This document shows, piece after piece, positions 27,486-36,889 of a DNA stretch of 64,000 nucleotides. Under the pieces are notes generated by a model. That model was not told the DNA's origin. It saw only the letters and a program-made list of their open reading frames with translations, and did not search any database. The position numbers and the translations under genes are program-made. Source of the stretch: Oscillospiraceae bacterium (GTDB taxonomy: Bacteria > Bacillota > Clostridia > Oscillospirales > Ruminococcaceae). The DNA lies in the NCBI GenBank assembly GCA_017848115.1, contig JAGAKZ010000016.1, positions 1 to 64,000 on the forward strand, given 5' to 3'. How positions within the stretch are numbered: the stretch's first letter is position 1; each line of letters begins with the position of its first letter.

Positions 27486-28175
27486 TTACAACACTTTAAA
27501 TGGCACAAACTGTAGAAAATCACTAGAAATCATATCGTATTTTACACCATCTCTAACACCTGTTATAGCATTTCTCTGACTATAACCATGAATATGACCA
27601 TACAGACATCGTTTTATTTTATATTTGTAAAGTATATCAAGCATATCATAATTGCAACTTGCTCCGTACAAAGGCGGATAATGCATGAACACAATCGGTT
27701 CAAGGTTCTCACTGATGGCTGATTGTATTGAAACTTCAAGTCTCTGCACTTCACGTGCCATTACTTTTTCGCTTTCTGTATCACCGTCAATGCTTATCCA
27801 ACCTCTTGTGCCGCATATTCCATACCCTTCATAACAATAACAATTGTTAAACAATATACTGAGTGTATCAAAACCGTTTTCCGAAAAATACTTCTCCATC
27901 TTGCTTCTGGTTGCCCACCAGTAGTCATGATTTCCTTTGAGAATTATTTTCTTTCCGGGAAGATTATTTATAAACTCAAAATCCTTGTATGAATTTTTAA
28001 GTCCCATCGCCCATGATATATCACCTGCAAGAACGATCGTATCATCATCAGAAATATTTTTCAGCCAGTTTTCCCTGATTTTTTCAGTATAATTATCCCA
28101 GCCGTTGAAAATATCCATCGGTTTCTTTTCATCACTCAGTGCAAGATGCAAATCTCCCATTGCGTACAGCGACAT
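27486..28175 (-). CDS. Metallophosphoesterase
   Basis: 229 residues. The five calcineurin-like motifs are in order: GDLHL, GDISWAMG, KGNHDYWW, MHYPP and GHIHG. Clostridial relatives are annotated as phosphohydrolases without a proven substrate. GGAGG lies before the ATG, and the gene starts 21 bases after thrC, so it is probably the last gene of the ribosome/thrC series. Confidence 0.88.
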   Translation of the reverse strand: MSLYAMGDLHLALSDEKKPMDIFNGWDNYTEKIRENWLKNISDDDTIVLAGDISWAMGLKNSYKDFEFINNLPGKKIILKGNHDYWWATRSKMEKYFSENGFDTLSILFNNCYCYEGYGICGTRGWISIDGDTESEKVMAREVQRLEVSIQSAISENLEPIVFMHYPPLYGASCNYDMLDILYKYKIKRCLYGHIHGYSQRNAITGVRDGVKYDMISSDFLQFVPFKVL

Positions 28176-28195
28176 TAAAAATCCTCCATAATTTT

Positions 28196-29692
28196 TTATT
28201 TTATATTAAGAGTTCTGATAACATAGTCTGTCATATCAAATTTTTCAATTGATTCGCTGAAACGTACAGGCTTGTTTTTAAGGTCAGCAAGTGACTGCGG
28301 AATGTTAATCTTTGAAAGTTCATTTATCTTGTCAACCATCGCATACTCATCTTCTGACTTTGAATCAGGGCTTATTGCTTCAAGAACGCTGGCACTGAAC
28401 TTATACGGACTTGCTGTAGAAGCAATGAGTGTTCTTGTCTTATCACCTGTTGCCTTTACATAGTCTTCGTATACCTTGACAGCAACAGCTGTATGTGTAT
28501 CACAAACATATGAATACTTGTCATAAATATTCTTGATTGTAGCCTTTGTTGATTCATCATCACAGTAACCTGCAAAAAATTCTTCCTTTATCTTTGCCTT
28601 GATGTCATCTGTAACTTCATACTTTCCGTCCCTTGCAAGAGCGCCGAACCATTCCTTTATCTTACTGTCATCATTTCCTGAAAGCATATAGAGAAGTCTT
28701 TCAAGGTTGCTTGAGATAAGTATGTCCATAGAAGGGGATGTAGTTGCATAGAATTTTCTGTTTCTGTCATATACACCTGTATTTATGAAATCAGTAAGTA
28801 CATTGTTTATATTTGATGCACAGATAAGTTTTCCGAGTGGGAGCCCCATCTGCTTTGCATAATACGCAGCAAGAATATTTCCGAAGTTACCTGTAGGAAC
28901 AACTACATTTACCTTGTCACCAAGCTCTATCTGCTTATCAGAAACAAGTGATACGTATGCTGAAACATAGTAAACTACCTGCGGTACAAGTCTTCCCCAG
29001 TTGATAGAGTTTGCACTTGAAAACATAAGTTTATTTTCTTCGAGTGCATTCTTTACCTTTTCATCTGTAAATATCTGCTTTACACCATTCTGACAATCAT
29101 CAAAGTTACCCTTGATTGCACAAACTGCAACATTTGAACCTTCCTGAGTTGTCATCTGTCTTTTCTGCATTGAACTTACACCGCATTCCGGATAGAATAC
29201 CATGATCTGTGTACCTTCAACATCCTTGAAACCTTCAAGTGCTGCCTTACCTGTATCACCTGAAGTAGCAACAAGAATAACTATCTTCTTGTCAATGTTA
29301 AGCTTCTTTGCTGATACTGTGAGGAAATACGGAAGAATCTGAAGTGCCATATCCTTAAAAGCACATGTTGGTCCATGCCAGAGTTCAAGCATATATGTAC
29401 CATCAAAAAGATGTGATATTTCATCAATATTTTCTGTTTCAAAGTTTTTAGTATTATATGCATTATCTGTACAATACTGAATCTCAACATCAGTAAAATC
29501 AGTAAGATATTTTTTGAATATATATGCTGCTCTGCATGAATAGCTGAGATCGGACATATATTTGATTTCATCAAGTGTAAGTGAAGGTATTGATTCAGGT
29601 ACAAAAAGACCGCCGTCTTCAGATATACCCTGTGAAATAGCCTGAGCACTTTCAACCTTTAAATTACTGTTTCTTGTACTTCTATAAAACAT
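28196..29692 (-). CDS. thrC: Threonine synthase
   Basis: PLP enzyme converting phosphohomoserine to threonine. 498 residues, the long class typical of Clostridia and Gram-negatives. The PLP lysine is Lys113 in HGPTCAFKDMALQ; VATSGDTGKAAL and the late VVPTGNFGNILAAYYAK phosphate-binding loop are present. No other thr genes are beside it. Confidence 0.96.
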   Translation of the reverse strand: MFYRSTRNSNLKVESAQAISQGISEDGGLFVPESIPSLTLDEIKYMSDLSYSCRAAYIFKKYLTDFTDVEIQYCTDNAYNTKNFETENIDEISHLFDGTYMLELWHGPTCAFKDMALQILPYFLTVSAKKLNIDKKIVILVATSGDTGKAALEGFKDVEGTQIMVFYPECGVSSMQKRQMTTQEGSNVAVCAIKGNFDDCQNGVKQIFTDEKVKNALEENKLMFSSANSINWGRLVPQVVYYVSAYVSLVSDKQIELGDKVNVVVPTGNFGNILAAYYAKQMGLPLGKLICASNINNVLTDFINTGVYDRNRKFYATTSPSMDILISSNLERLLYMLSGNDDSKIKEWFGALARDGKYEVTDDIKAKIKEEFFAGYCDDESTKATIKNIYDKYSYVCDTHTAVAVKVYEDYVKATGDKTRTLIASTASPYKFSASVLEAISPDSKSEDEYAMVDKINELSKINIPQSLADLKNKPVRFSESIEKFDMTDYVIRTLNIK

Positions 29693-29770
29693 AAAATCTA
29701 CTCCGTTTCTCCGCAGATAAAAGTATACAAAGACATTTTACTCTGCAGCAATAAAAATGTCCGGTATTTA

Positions 29771-30157
29771 TTATTTCAATGAAAGCATAATATTGCAGTC
29801 TGTCATATCAAAGGCCGACTTATAGTACCTTATCAATGACGGAATATTATTTTTCAGAATAACCTCTGCTATATCAAATCTCGGCTGCTTTGTCAGGGGA
29901 TTTTTATAAGTATAGTATGCTGCCGTTTTGATTATACGCATTTTTTTAGTGTAATTAACAGCCTCTGCTCCTGATACCATACTGTCCTCTTTTCTTGATT
30001 TTACCTCGATAAAGGCTATGGTATCATCATTTTCGGCTATTATATCTATTTCGCCTTTTTTACAGACAAAATTTCTTTCGATGATCCTGTATCCGTATTT
30101 TTCGATGTATCTGCATACGGCGTCTTCACCTTTATTCCCCAGATCTCTTTTTGTCAT
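29771..30157 (-). CDS. yraN: YraN/UPF0102 family putative nuclease
   Basis: 128 residues. The small PD-(D/E)XK-like fold is suggested by [43 protein letters not shown] (the D...ExK core) and QPRFDIAEV. Members are predicted Holliday-junction-like endonucleases without established function. It overlaps the end of rnhB by 26 bases, the common rnhB-yraN arrangement. Confidence 0.92.
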   Translation of the reverse strand: MTKRDLGNKGEDAVCRYIEKYGYRIIERNFVCKKGEIDIIAENDDTIAFIEVKSRKEDSMVSGAEAVNYTKKMRIIKTAAYYTYKNPLTKQPRFDIAEVILKNNIPSLIRYYKSAFDMTDCNIMLSLK

Positions 30158-30776
30158 AGTATTTCCTCAGAAAACTCATACGATGTATATCGGACGGACC
30201 GTTTTCGTCAAGCATCTGATAATGAAGCTTAGTGCCATATCCCTTGTGTTTTTCAAACTTGTACTCAGGATACTCCAAAGCCATCTGAGCCATATATCTG
30301 TCTCTTGCTACCTTGGCAAGAATAGAAGCGGCTGCTATACTGGCTGACACTGCATCACCTTTTATCACTGCTCTTGTGGTGATATTTTCTATAACAGGAG
30401 CTTTATTTCCGTCGGCTATTACAAGCGACGGAGTTTTTCCCAGGCCTTCAACTGCCCTTTTCATTGCAAGCATCGCAGCTTCCAGTATATTTATGCTCTC
30501 TATTTCTTCAACAGATGCTCTGGCTATACAGTAGGCTGTGGCTTTTTCTATTATTTCATCGTAAAGTTTATCGCGTTTTTTTTCTGTAAGTTTCTTACTG
30601 TCATTTATGCCTTCTATTCTTACAGATTCATCAAAAATGACCGCCGCTGCAAAGACATCACCTGCAAGAGGTCCTCTGCCTGCTTCGTCAACACCGCATA
30701 AAAATCCGCCTGAAAGCTCATTTCTTACAGCGTCATCATATTCATAAAGTTCTGAAAGCATCTTTTTATCAGCCAT
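30132..30776 (-). CDS. rnhB: Ribonuclease HII
   Basis: Removes RNA from RNA:DNA hybrids and misincorporated ribonucleotides. 214 residues from ATG 30776, chosen because AAGGAG is 7 bases upstream; ATGs at 30782 and 30818 are less well placed. [12 protein letters not shown] (28-39) carries the first metal ligands, followed by VIADGNKAP and [21 protein letters not shown]. The start overlaps the end of ylqF. Confidence 0.95.
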   Translation of the reverse strand: MADKKMLSELYEYDDAVRNELSGGFLCGVDEAGRGPLAGDVFAAAVIFDESVRIEGINDSKKLTEKKRDKLYDEIIEKATAYCIARASVEEIESINILEAAMLAMKRAVEGLGKTPSLVIADGNKAPVIENITTRAVIKGDAVSASIAAASILAKVARDRYMAQMALEYPEYKFEKHKGYGTKLHYQMLDENGPSDIHRMSFLRKYYDKKRSGE

Positions 30777-31668
30777 CTTCATTCTCCTTGATATCCTTAG
30801 ATGAAACAGGGCTTTCAAGAGAAATATTTCCTATCTTTCCTGCACGAAACTCATCAAGCAACATTATCGCTGCACGTTCTGTATTCACTTCGCCACCGGA
30901 AATCAGCATTCCTCTTTTTCTTCCGAGCAGTGTAAGAAGATCTTTTCCCGGAAGTCCGTTGGTTTCCATCTTGTATCTTGAAAGCAGGAGTGATGGATAA
31001 TTATCTGCAAGATACTCAAGAAGCATCATTGCAAGAGTTTCTATATCAAGTATATCATCTTTTATAGCACCTGTAAAAGCAAGTTTGTGTGCAACAGTCT
31101 GATCGTCAAACTTAGGCCACAAAACTCCCGGCATATCAAGCATTTCTATATGATTTCCGAGCTTTACCCATTGTTTTGTTCTTGTAACGCCCGGTCTGTC
31201 TTCAACTTTGGCTTTCTTACTTCCTGACATACGGTTTATAAACGACGATTTTCCGACGTTTGGTATACCGACTACCATTACTCTTGTAGGTCTGCCGACC
31301 ATACCTTTTTCACGTCGTGTCTTTATAAGCTCGCCCAGAAGTTCTTCTTCGAGGGCTTTTTCAAAAACCTTTAATCCTTTTCCGGTTTTACAATCCATAG
31401 ACACAGCCACTATACCCTGTTTTCTGAAATATGATATCCATTTATCAGTAACATTGCTGTCAGCCATATCCCTCTTGTTGAGAATAAGGAGTCTTGGTTT
31501 TCCCTTTGTCATTCTGCCCATTTCGGGGTTCTGACTGCTCAGAGGAATTCGTGCGTCTATTATTTCAACAACAGCATCTACAAGAGGAAGATTTTCTTTT
31601 ATACTTCTTCTCGTTTTTGCCATATGTCCCGGAAACCATTGTATTGATTTTATTTCTGTATCTGACAT
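30769..31668 (-). CDS. ylqF: Ribosome biogenesis GTPase YlqF/RbgA
   Basis: 299 residues of the circularly permuted GTPase family: the G4 motif LNKRD comes before G1 [14 protein letters not shown] and G3 DMPGVLWP. The N-terminal [13 protein letters not shown] is the family signature. Needed for late 50S assembly (incorporation of L16 and others in Bacillus). It lies between lepB and rnhB, in the same series as rplS as in many Firmicutes. Confidence 0.97.
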   Translation of the reverse strand: MSDTEIKSIQWFPGHMAKTRRSIKENLPLVDAVVEIIDARIPLSSQNPEMGRMTKGKPRLLILNKRDMADSNVTDKWISYFRKQGIVAVSMDCKTGKGLKVFEKALEEELLGELIKTRREKGMVGRPTRVMVVGIPNVGKSSFINRMSGSKKAKVEDRPGVTRTKQWVKLGNHIEMLDMPGVLWPKFDDQTVAHKLAFTGAIKDDILDIETLAMMLLEYLADNYPSLLLSRYKMETNGLPGKDLLTLLGRKRGMLISGGEVNTERAAIMLLDEFRAGKIGNISLESPVSSKDIKENEDG

Positions 31669-31695
31669 ATAAAATTTCCTATTCTAAATATTTTA

Positions 31696-32394
31696 TCAGA
31701 AAAAAGCAAACTCACTAAACGGAGAATATCTTAATAAAACTCTTCCGAAAATATCTTCCTCTGATACAAATCCTACATCCTTGAAACGACTGTCTGTAGA
31801 CTGATGTCTGTTATCACCCATAACAAATATACAGTTTTCCGGAACTTTTACCGGATACTCATTTGCAGCTATGAACGGACTTGAACCAATTGACGTAGCT
31901 GATGAAACAAAGTAATCTGCCGTAAGTTTTTCGCCTTCAACGTATATCTGTTCATCTAACATCTCACCATCTACATATACACAACCGTCTTTTATATCAA
32001 TTTCCTGTCCTTCTGTAGCTATAACTCTCTTTACAAGAGGACCCAGTACATCATTATCAACAATAACTATATCGCCGTTATCGGGCAAATACACCTTACT
32101 GTAAATAACCTTATCCTTATCCTTAAGCGTAGGAAGCATTGACCGACCATCAACTATAGCCTGATCAAATACATATGCACGAATCAAAAGAAATATCAGG
32201 AGAAAGGTTATCACTGTTTCTATGACATCAGTAACATCATTAAAAAAGTCTTTTTTCTTTTTTTCCAAAACAGCGTTTTCATCTTTATTATTTTCAGAAG
32301 TCACTTCACTAACTTCATTATTTTCAGTCTCATTATTTTCATTTGCAGTATTTTCTGCTGTGTTGTTCTCTATTTCATTATTTTTATCATTCAT
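31696..32394 (-). CDS. lepB: Signal peptidase I (copy 1)
   Basis: 232 residues. Catalytic Ser in DGRSMLPTL and general-base Lys in PLVKRVIA, then GDNRHQSTDSR. One membrane helix (VIETVITFLLIFLLIRAYVF) follows an unusually long, Asn/Glu-rich cytoplasmic N-terminus of about 50 residues. Cleaves signal peptides on the outer face of the membrane. Adjacent to a second copy 25 bases upstream. Confidence 0.95.
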   Translation of the reverse strand: MNDKNNEIENNTAENTANENNETENNEVSEVTSENNKDENAVLEKKKKDFFNDVTDVIETVITFLLIFLLIRAYVFDQAIVDGRSMLPTLKDKDKVIYSKVYLPDNGDIVIVDNDVLGPLVKRVIATEGQEIDIKDGCVYVDGEMLDEQIYVEGEKLTADYFVSSATSIGSSPFIAANEYPVKVPENCIFVMGDNRHQSTDSRFKDVGFVSEEDIFGRVLLRYSPFSEFAFF

Positions 32395-32419
32395 TGCTGC
32401 ACCAACATTTCAAATAAAA

Positions 32420-33070
32420 TTATTTTATAAATCCAAATTTCGAAAGAGGGTATATTCTCATAACTACTTTACCAACTACCTCTTCTTCGGGAACAAAACC
32501 AAGTTCCGAATGCTTACTGTCCTTGGAACGATTTCTGTTATCACCAAGAACAAAAATACTTCCTTCTGGCACCTCGATCGGATATTCTTCAAAAGCCTGC
32601 ATATTTTCCGTTGTGAGTGTATTTACAAAATGATGTGCTTTAAGCTCCTCGCCTTCAACATAAAGTTGCTCGTCAACAGGCTCGCCATCCACATATACTA
32701 TACCGTTTTCAAAATCAATATCAACAGTCTGACCACCTAAAGCTATCACTCTTTTTACTATAAGTTTATCAAGTGCCGAACTATTGACTATGACTATATC
32801 ATTTTGCTTTGGTTCATACAAAAGCGGAGAAATAACAACTCTGTCCTTATCCAGAAGCGTCGGTTCCATCGAAGGTCCGGATACATCAGAAATACGCAAT
32901 AGATACGTAAATATAAGAAGAACAATGAATATCGAAAAAATAACAGACTCAAACATATCTGCTACATCATTGAGAAATTTTTTCATGCTGAATTTTTCTT
33001 TTACTTTTTCATTTTCCTCTTTATTTTTCTCTTCTTCAGATAAATTTCCCTTCATACCTACTGTCCCCAT
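32420..33070 (-). CDS. lepB: Signal peptidase I (copy 2)
   Basis: 216 residues from ATG 33070 (an in-frame ATG at 33055 is also possible; neither has a strong ribosome site). Ser in SGPSMEPTL, Lys in IVKRVIA, and GDNRNRSKDSK. One membrane helix after a Lys/Glu-rich N-terminus. The two tandem copies differ in most non-catalytic positions, suggesting an old duplication and perhaps different preprotein preferences. Confidence 0.94.
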   Translation of the reverse strand: MGTVGMKGNLSEEEKNKEENEKVKEKFSMKKFLNDVADMFESVIFSIFIVLLIFTYLLRISDVSGPSMEPTLLDKDRVVISPLLYEPKQNDIVIVNSSALDKLIVKRVIALGGQTVDIDFENGIVYVDGEPVDEQLYVEGEELKAHHFVNTLTTENMQAFEEYPIEVPEGSIFVLGDNRNRSKDSKHSELGFVPEEEVVGKVVMRIYPLSKFGFIK

Positions 33071-33114
33071 TCTTTAAAAATTTACTGAGCAATCAAATTT
33101 TGATAGCTTAATAG

Positions 33115-33146
33115 CAAAAAAGGGACTTAAACGTCCCCTTTTAACT
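33115..33146 (-). terminator. Terminator after rplS
   Basis: GGGAC/GTCCC stem with flanking A- and T-tracts; on the minus strand TTTTTTG follows. It lies between rplS and the signal peptidases. Confidence 0.75.
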
Positions 33147-33170
33147 ATCGAGCCGCAATAAAAGTTAAGA

Positions 33171-33515
33171 TTATCTGATAGCTTCCTTAACCTTAGCTGC
33201 CTTACCAACTCTATCACGGAGATAATAAAGCTTAGCTCTGCGAACTTTACCTTTTCTTACTACTTCAACCTTGTCTACAACAGGTGCGTGCATTGGGAAT
33301 ACTCTTTCGATTCCGCAGCCGTGAGCTACACGTCTTACTGTAAATGTTTCGCTGATACCGCCGTTTTTCTTAGCAATAACTGTACCTTCGAAAATCTGGA
33401 TACGGTACTTGTCGCCTTCTTTGATTCTTACGTGAACCTTAACAGTGTCACCTACTGAAAATGCAGGAAGTTCTGCTTTCATGCTGTCTTTGCTGATTAA
33501 TTCGAGTGCATTCAT
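33171..33515 (-). CDS. rplS: 50S ribosomal protein L19
   Basis: 114 residues from ATG 33515 with AGGAGG 8 bases upstream; the reading frame stays open upstream but has no ribosome site there. Conserved [35 protein letters not shown] and the basic C-terminal [24 protein letters not shown] are typical of L19 at the 30S-50S interface. Confidence 0.98.
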   Translation of the reverse strand: MNALELISKDSMKAELPAFSVGDTVKVHVRIKEGDKYRIQIFEGTVIAKKNGGISETFTVRRVAHGCGIERVFPMHAPVVDKVEVVRKGKVRRAKLYYLRDRVGKAAKVKEAIR

Positions 33516-33529
33516 TTGTAAATTCCTCC

Positions 33530-33678
33530 TAAAATTTTCGAATATTCTTACGCAGCAGGCTTTATACTCTGCGCAGCGGACTACTCGTTTTAATGTCATC
33601 AAATGGCATTAACTCTCGTCGCAATGCGACGGACTTTAAATGCTATATAATCATAACACATTCCAATGATAAATTCAA
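33530..33678 (-). promoter_or_regulatory. rplS promoter and structured leader
   Basis: Minus strand TTGAAT (33678-33673), a 17-base spacer and TATGAT (33655-33650). The 130-base leader that follows holds two hairpins (33617-33631, 6 bp; 33592-33610, 7 bp with a G-U or mismatch) and GC-rich complementary stretches further down. A Firmicutes L19 leader that autoregulates rplS is known, and this could be one; a covariance-model match was not possible here. Confidence 0.55.
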
Positions 33679-33757
33679 GCTTTTTTTTAATTTTTCGTGC
33701 TATTTTTCTTAAACTTCGTATAAGCATTCAGAAATAACTTCAAAAAAGCAACTATAT

Positions 33758-34828
33758 TTATACTATTTTACCCCCGCCCACTACAATATCACCGTCATAA
33801 AAAACAACTGACTGTCCCGGTGTAACAGCTCTCTGAGGGCTTTCAAACACTACTCTTACACGTCCGTCACTAAGAGGATAGATAACAGCCGGTTCATCTT
33901 TCTGATTGTAACGTGCTTTGGCTGTTACTTTCATAGGTTCTGTCGGAAAGTCTGAAGAAATAAAATTTACATCACTTGCTACAAGCTCTGAAGAAAACAG
34001 CATATCATTGTCGCCTAAAACAACAGTATTACTTCCGGCATCTTTACTTATCACAAATGCAGGCTTGCCAAGTGCTATTCCAAGACCTTTTCGCTGTCCG
34101 ACAGTATAATGTATTATCCCCTTATGTCTGCCGAGAATATTTCCGCAGGTGTCTGTAAAATTTCCTTCTTCTATAGTTTCACTGCAGTTTTTATTTATAA
34201 ACTCGCCGTAACTTCCGTCAGGAACAAAACATATATCCTGACTGTCCGGTTTATCTGCATTTTCAAGACCTGCAAGCTGTGCCTGAGCACGAACTTTGGA
34301 TTTTTCATATGTCGAAAGCGGAAAAATAATTTTTGAAAGCTGATACTGTGTGAGATTGTAAAGAACATAAGTCTGATCTTTTGAACGGTCAGCAGGTCTT
34401 CTTAAAATGTATCTCTTTTTTTCTTCATCGTATTCATTAAAGGCATAGTGCCCTGTAGCGATGTAGTCAAATCCCATTTCTTCGGCGATCTCAAGCATCT
34501 TTCCGAACTTTATGTGCTTATTACATTCTATGCACGGATTCGGGGTTTTACCATCAAGATAACACTGAATAAAATCATTCATTACATATTTTCTGAATTC
34601 ATCACTAAAGTCAAGTACCATATGTTCTATCCCAAGTTTACCGGCAACTGCTATAGCATCTTCGGTATCACCCTTGGCTGTTTTCATATCTTTTTCATTT
34701 CCGATTATATCACCGGGTGAAAACATTTTTATAGTAACCCCGGTAACATCATAACCTTTATCCAGTAAAATCTTTGCTGCCGCAGAGCTGTCAACTCCGC
34801 CACTCATTCCAAGCATAACCTTCGGCAT
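33758..34828 (-). CDS. mnmA: tRNA-specific 2-thiouridylase MnmA (copy 1)
   Basis: Thiolates U34 of Lys, Glu and Gln tRNAs. 356 residues. PP-loop MSGGVDSSAA at the N-terminus; the catalytic cysteines lie in NPCIECN and DSQDICF; TVGQRKGLGIA and RAVTPGQSVVFYDGD are conserved. It lacks the CCS motif after the PP-loop region that many homologues, including the second copy at 56.6 kb, have. AGGAG precedes the ATG. Third gene of the tmcAL-HAD-mnmA unit. Confidence 0.95.
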   Translation of the reverse strand: MPKVMLGMSGGVDSSAAAKILLDKGYDVTGVTIKMFSPGDIIGNEKDMKTAKGDTEDAIAVAGKLGIEHMVLDFSDEFRKYVMNDFIQCYLDGKTPNPCIECNKHIKFGKMLEIAEEMGFDYIATGHYAFNEYDEEKKRYILRRPADRSKDQTYVLYNLTQYQLSKIIFPLSTYEKSKVRAQAQLAGLENADKPDSQDICFVPDGSYGEFINKNCSETIEEGNFTDTCGNILGRHKGIIHYTVGQRKGLGIALGKPAFVISKDAGSNTVVLGDNDMLFSSELVASDVNFISSDFPTEPMKVTAKARYNQKDEPAVIYPLSDGRVRVVFESPQRAVTPGQSVVFYDGDIVVGGGKIV

Positions 34829-34841
34829 AAATTTTTTTCTC

Positions 34842-35501
34842 CTAAAAAATCAAATCTGCTTTTTCTATAAGCTCTGAAAATGTTTTAATAGTCATATCAG
34901 AAATTTCTTTTAATCTGCTATGGTCATCATTTGCAGTATCGTCAAGTACAGCTATCGTATAAAATCCTGCATTTTTAGCAGATTCTATACAATGTACCGA
35001 ATCATCGATAACTGCTGTATGCTTTACTTCACTTCCAAGTTTTTCTGCCACGTTTTTAAAAAACAACGGCGAATCTTTTTTTATTCCTGTTTCGGCACAA
35101 GTGTATATAAACTTAAATCTGTCATATATACCATGCCTTTTTAACACTGTATCTGTAAGTGTCCTGTAGTTTGCAGTAGCAACACAATAATTTATTTTTT
35201 TATAATCAAGAAACTCCAGAAAATCTTTTACATATGGTTTTAGTTCTATTGTATTTTCATACTCATCATAAACCAGTTTCTCTATACGCTCTGTTATCTC
35301 ATCGGGATGCATATTTACTCCGAGTTTTATAAAATATTCTGCAGCTTCTCTCATGCTCAAACGTTTCATTTTTTCAGAAATCAGCGGGTCAACCGACGGA
35401 TCTATTCTGTTTTCGATAAGAAATCTCCTGTCGGCATTTCCCCAGCTTCCCATAGAATCTATCAATGTACCGTCAAGGTCAAAAATAACTCCGTTTATCA
35501 T
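34842..35501 (-). CDS. HAD-superfamily hydrolase (beta-phosphoglucomutase-like)
   Basis: 219 residues. Motif I FDLDGTLIDS (Asp8, Asp10) and a four-helix cap following it; CVATAN is motif II, a Lys in GIKKDSP is motif III and VIDDSVHCIESAKNAG is motif IV. Substrate cannot be told; phosphatases and mutases share these motifs. The start overlaps the tmcAL stop by 4 bases. Confidence 0.88.
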   Translation of the reverse strand: MINGVIFDLDGTLIDSMGSWGNADRRFLIENRIDPSVDPLISEKMKRLSMREAAEYFIKLGVNMHPDEITERIEKLVYDEYENTIELKPYVKDFLEFLDYKKINYCVATANYRTLTDTVLKRHGIYDRFKFIYTCAETGIKKDSPLFFKNVAEKLGSEVKHTAVIDDSVHCIESAKNAGFYTIAVLDDTANDDHSRLKEISDMTIKTFSELIEKADLIF

Positions 35502-36688
35502 ATCGAATTTGTCACGCCTATTTTTGCCCTGTAATCCATACCTACAGGCTGTACCTTGTTCATAGCGATTGAGAAAATATCGGTGGAAAGCGCTTCAAGT
35601 TCAGTAGCACGTCTTGTAACAGCATTTATTTCTCCGAGTCTTGCAAGAGAAGTTGAAAGCGGTATTCTTGATTTTCCTTTGGCAATATTAAGAATATCTG
35701 TTCCACGTTCATTTACTGCAAGTATTCTTGCGTATACAGGAGGCGTTGTAAGGTCGTCCTTGGTTATTCCGAGAAGAGCATTTATAAGGATTCTTCTGAT
35801 TCTTGACATTGTATAACGCTTGGTCTTTATCATTTCCATCATCTCTGTTACGGTTGAAGCTGTACGTGCTTCATAAATACGATGTTCAAGACCTTGTCCA
35901 ACATCAGGAACTTCTCTTATCATAGCAGGTGTCATCATTCGCATCTTGTACATTATCGCTTTTTCAAGATTTGCAAATGACGCATATCTTCCTTCTCTTA
36001 CAGCGTCTGAAAGTATTTCGTACATAACCTTCGGCACAAGATCTTCATATGCATTTTCTTTAATATTTTCTCTGATAAATGATGCACTGGCAAAATTGCA
36101 TATTACGCCCGGCTGGTCATGTCCTGCATTTTTTCTTGTTATAGTAAACGGAGTTATTTTTGAATTCAGATATGATATAGCTTTTATATACTCTATTGCC
36201 AGAAGATTGTTAGGCCACTGAAATACGTCACCTACCTGTTTTCCGTATTTTCTTTCGGCAAGTGCATGCATGGCACTTGGATATGACACACCGCTGTCGA
36301 GCAATGTCTTTAATTCCTGTGACTGTGAACAAGCCAGACTCGCCTGTACTGCCGACAAGATTTTATTTATATCACCGCTCTCACTTCCAAATGACAATTC
36401 ATCGACACAACCCATAGAATTGAGAATATACATTGCTCCTCGTGCAAATCCTTCTGCTCCTGACAAAGAATATGCAACAGGTAATTCTATAACAAGATCG
36501 ACACCGCATCTTACAGCAGCTTTTGCTCGTTCAAATTTATCAATTACAGCTACATCTCCACGCTGAACAAAATTTCCGCTCATAACAGCAACTATATGTG
36601 TCGCTCCGTTTTCCCTTGTTTTTTTGATGTGATAATAATGACCGTTATGAAATGGATTGTATTCGCAGATTATTCCTGAAACCTTCAT
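35498..36688 (-). CDS. tmcAL: tRNA(Met) cytidine acetate ligase
   Basis: 396 residues. The N-terminal nucleotidyltransferase fold starts GIICEYNPFHNGHYYHI and continues VMSGNFVQRGDVAV. TmcAL uses acetate and ATP to acetylate C34 of elongator tRNA-Met (formerly YlbM). AGGAGG lies 9 bases before the ATG. It is divergent from ackA, whose acetate pool it shares, though that may be coincidence. Confidence 0.94.
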   Translation of the reverse strand: MKVSGIICEYNPFHNGHYYHIKKTRENGATHIVAVMSGNFVQRGDVAVIDKFERAKAAVRCGVDLVIELPVAYSLSGAEGFARGAMYILNSMGCVDELSFGSESGDINKILSAVQASLACSQSQELKTLLDSGVSYPSAMHALAERKYGKQVGDVFQWPNNLLAIEYIKAISYLNSKITPFTITRKNAGHDQPGVICNFASASFIRENIKENAYEDLVPKVMYEILSDAVREGRYASFANLEKAIMYKMRMMTPAMIREVPDVGQGLEHRIYEARTASTVTEMMEMIKTKRYTMSRIRRILINALLGITKDDLTTPPVYARILAVNERGTDILNIAKGKSRIPLSTSLARLGEINAVTRRATELEALSTDIFSIAMNKVQPVGMDYRAKIGVTNSI

Positions 36689-36773
36689 AGCTAAAGCCTC
36701 CTTATTTTATTTATTAAAAGTATTAAATGGGTTTTGGTTTTTTGTTGAAAAAGCAGATTTTTTTAAAAAGGTC

Positions 36774-36801
36774 TTGCATTTTCTGTATTATGTTATATAA
36801 T
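36774..36801 (+). promoter_or_regulatory. ackA promoter
   Basis: TTGCAT (36774-36779), a 16-base spacer and TATAAT (36796-36801). A short hairpin (AAAACAG/CTGTTTT) lies in the 80-base leader. Confidence 0.7.
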
Positions 36802-36889
36802 TAATTAGTAAACTCCGACTGAAAAACAGGAATTATTTCTGTTTTCGTCAAGATTTTATCTAATCTATTATCTGAAAGGAAAGAAAAAA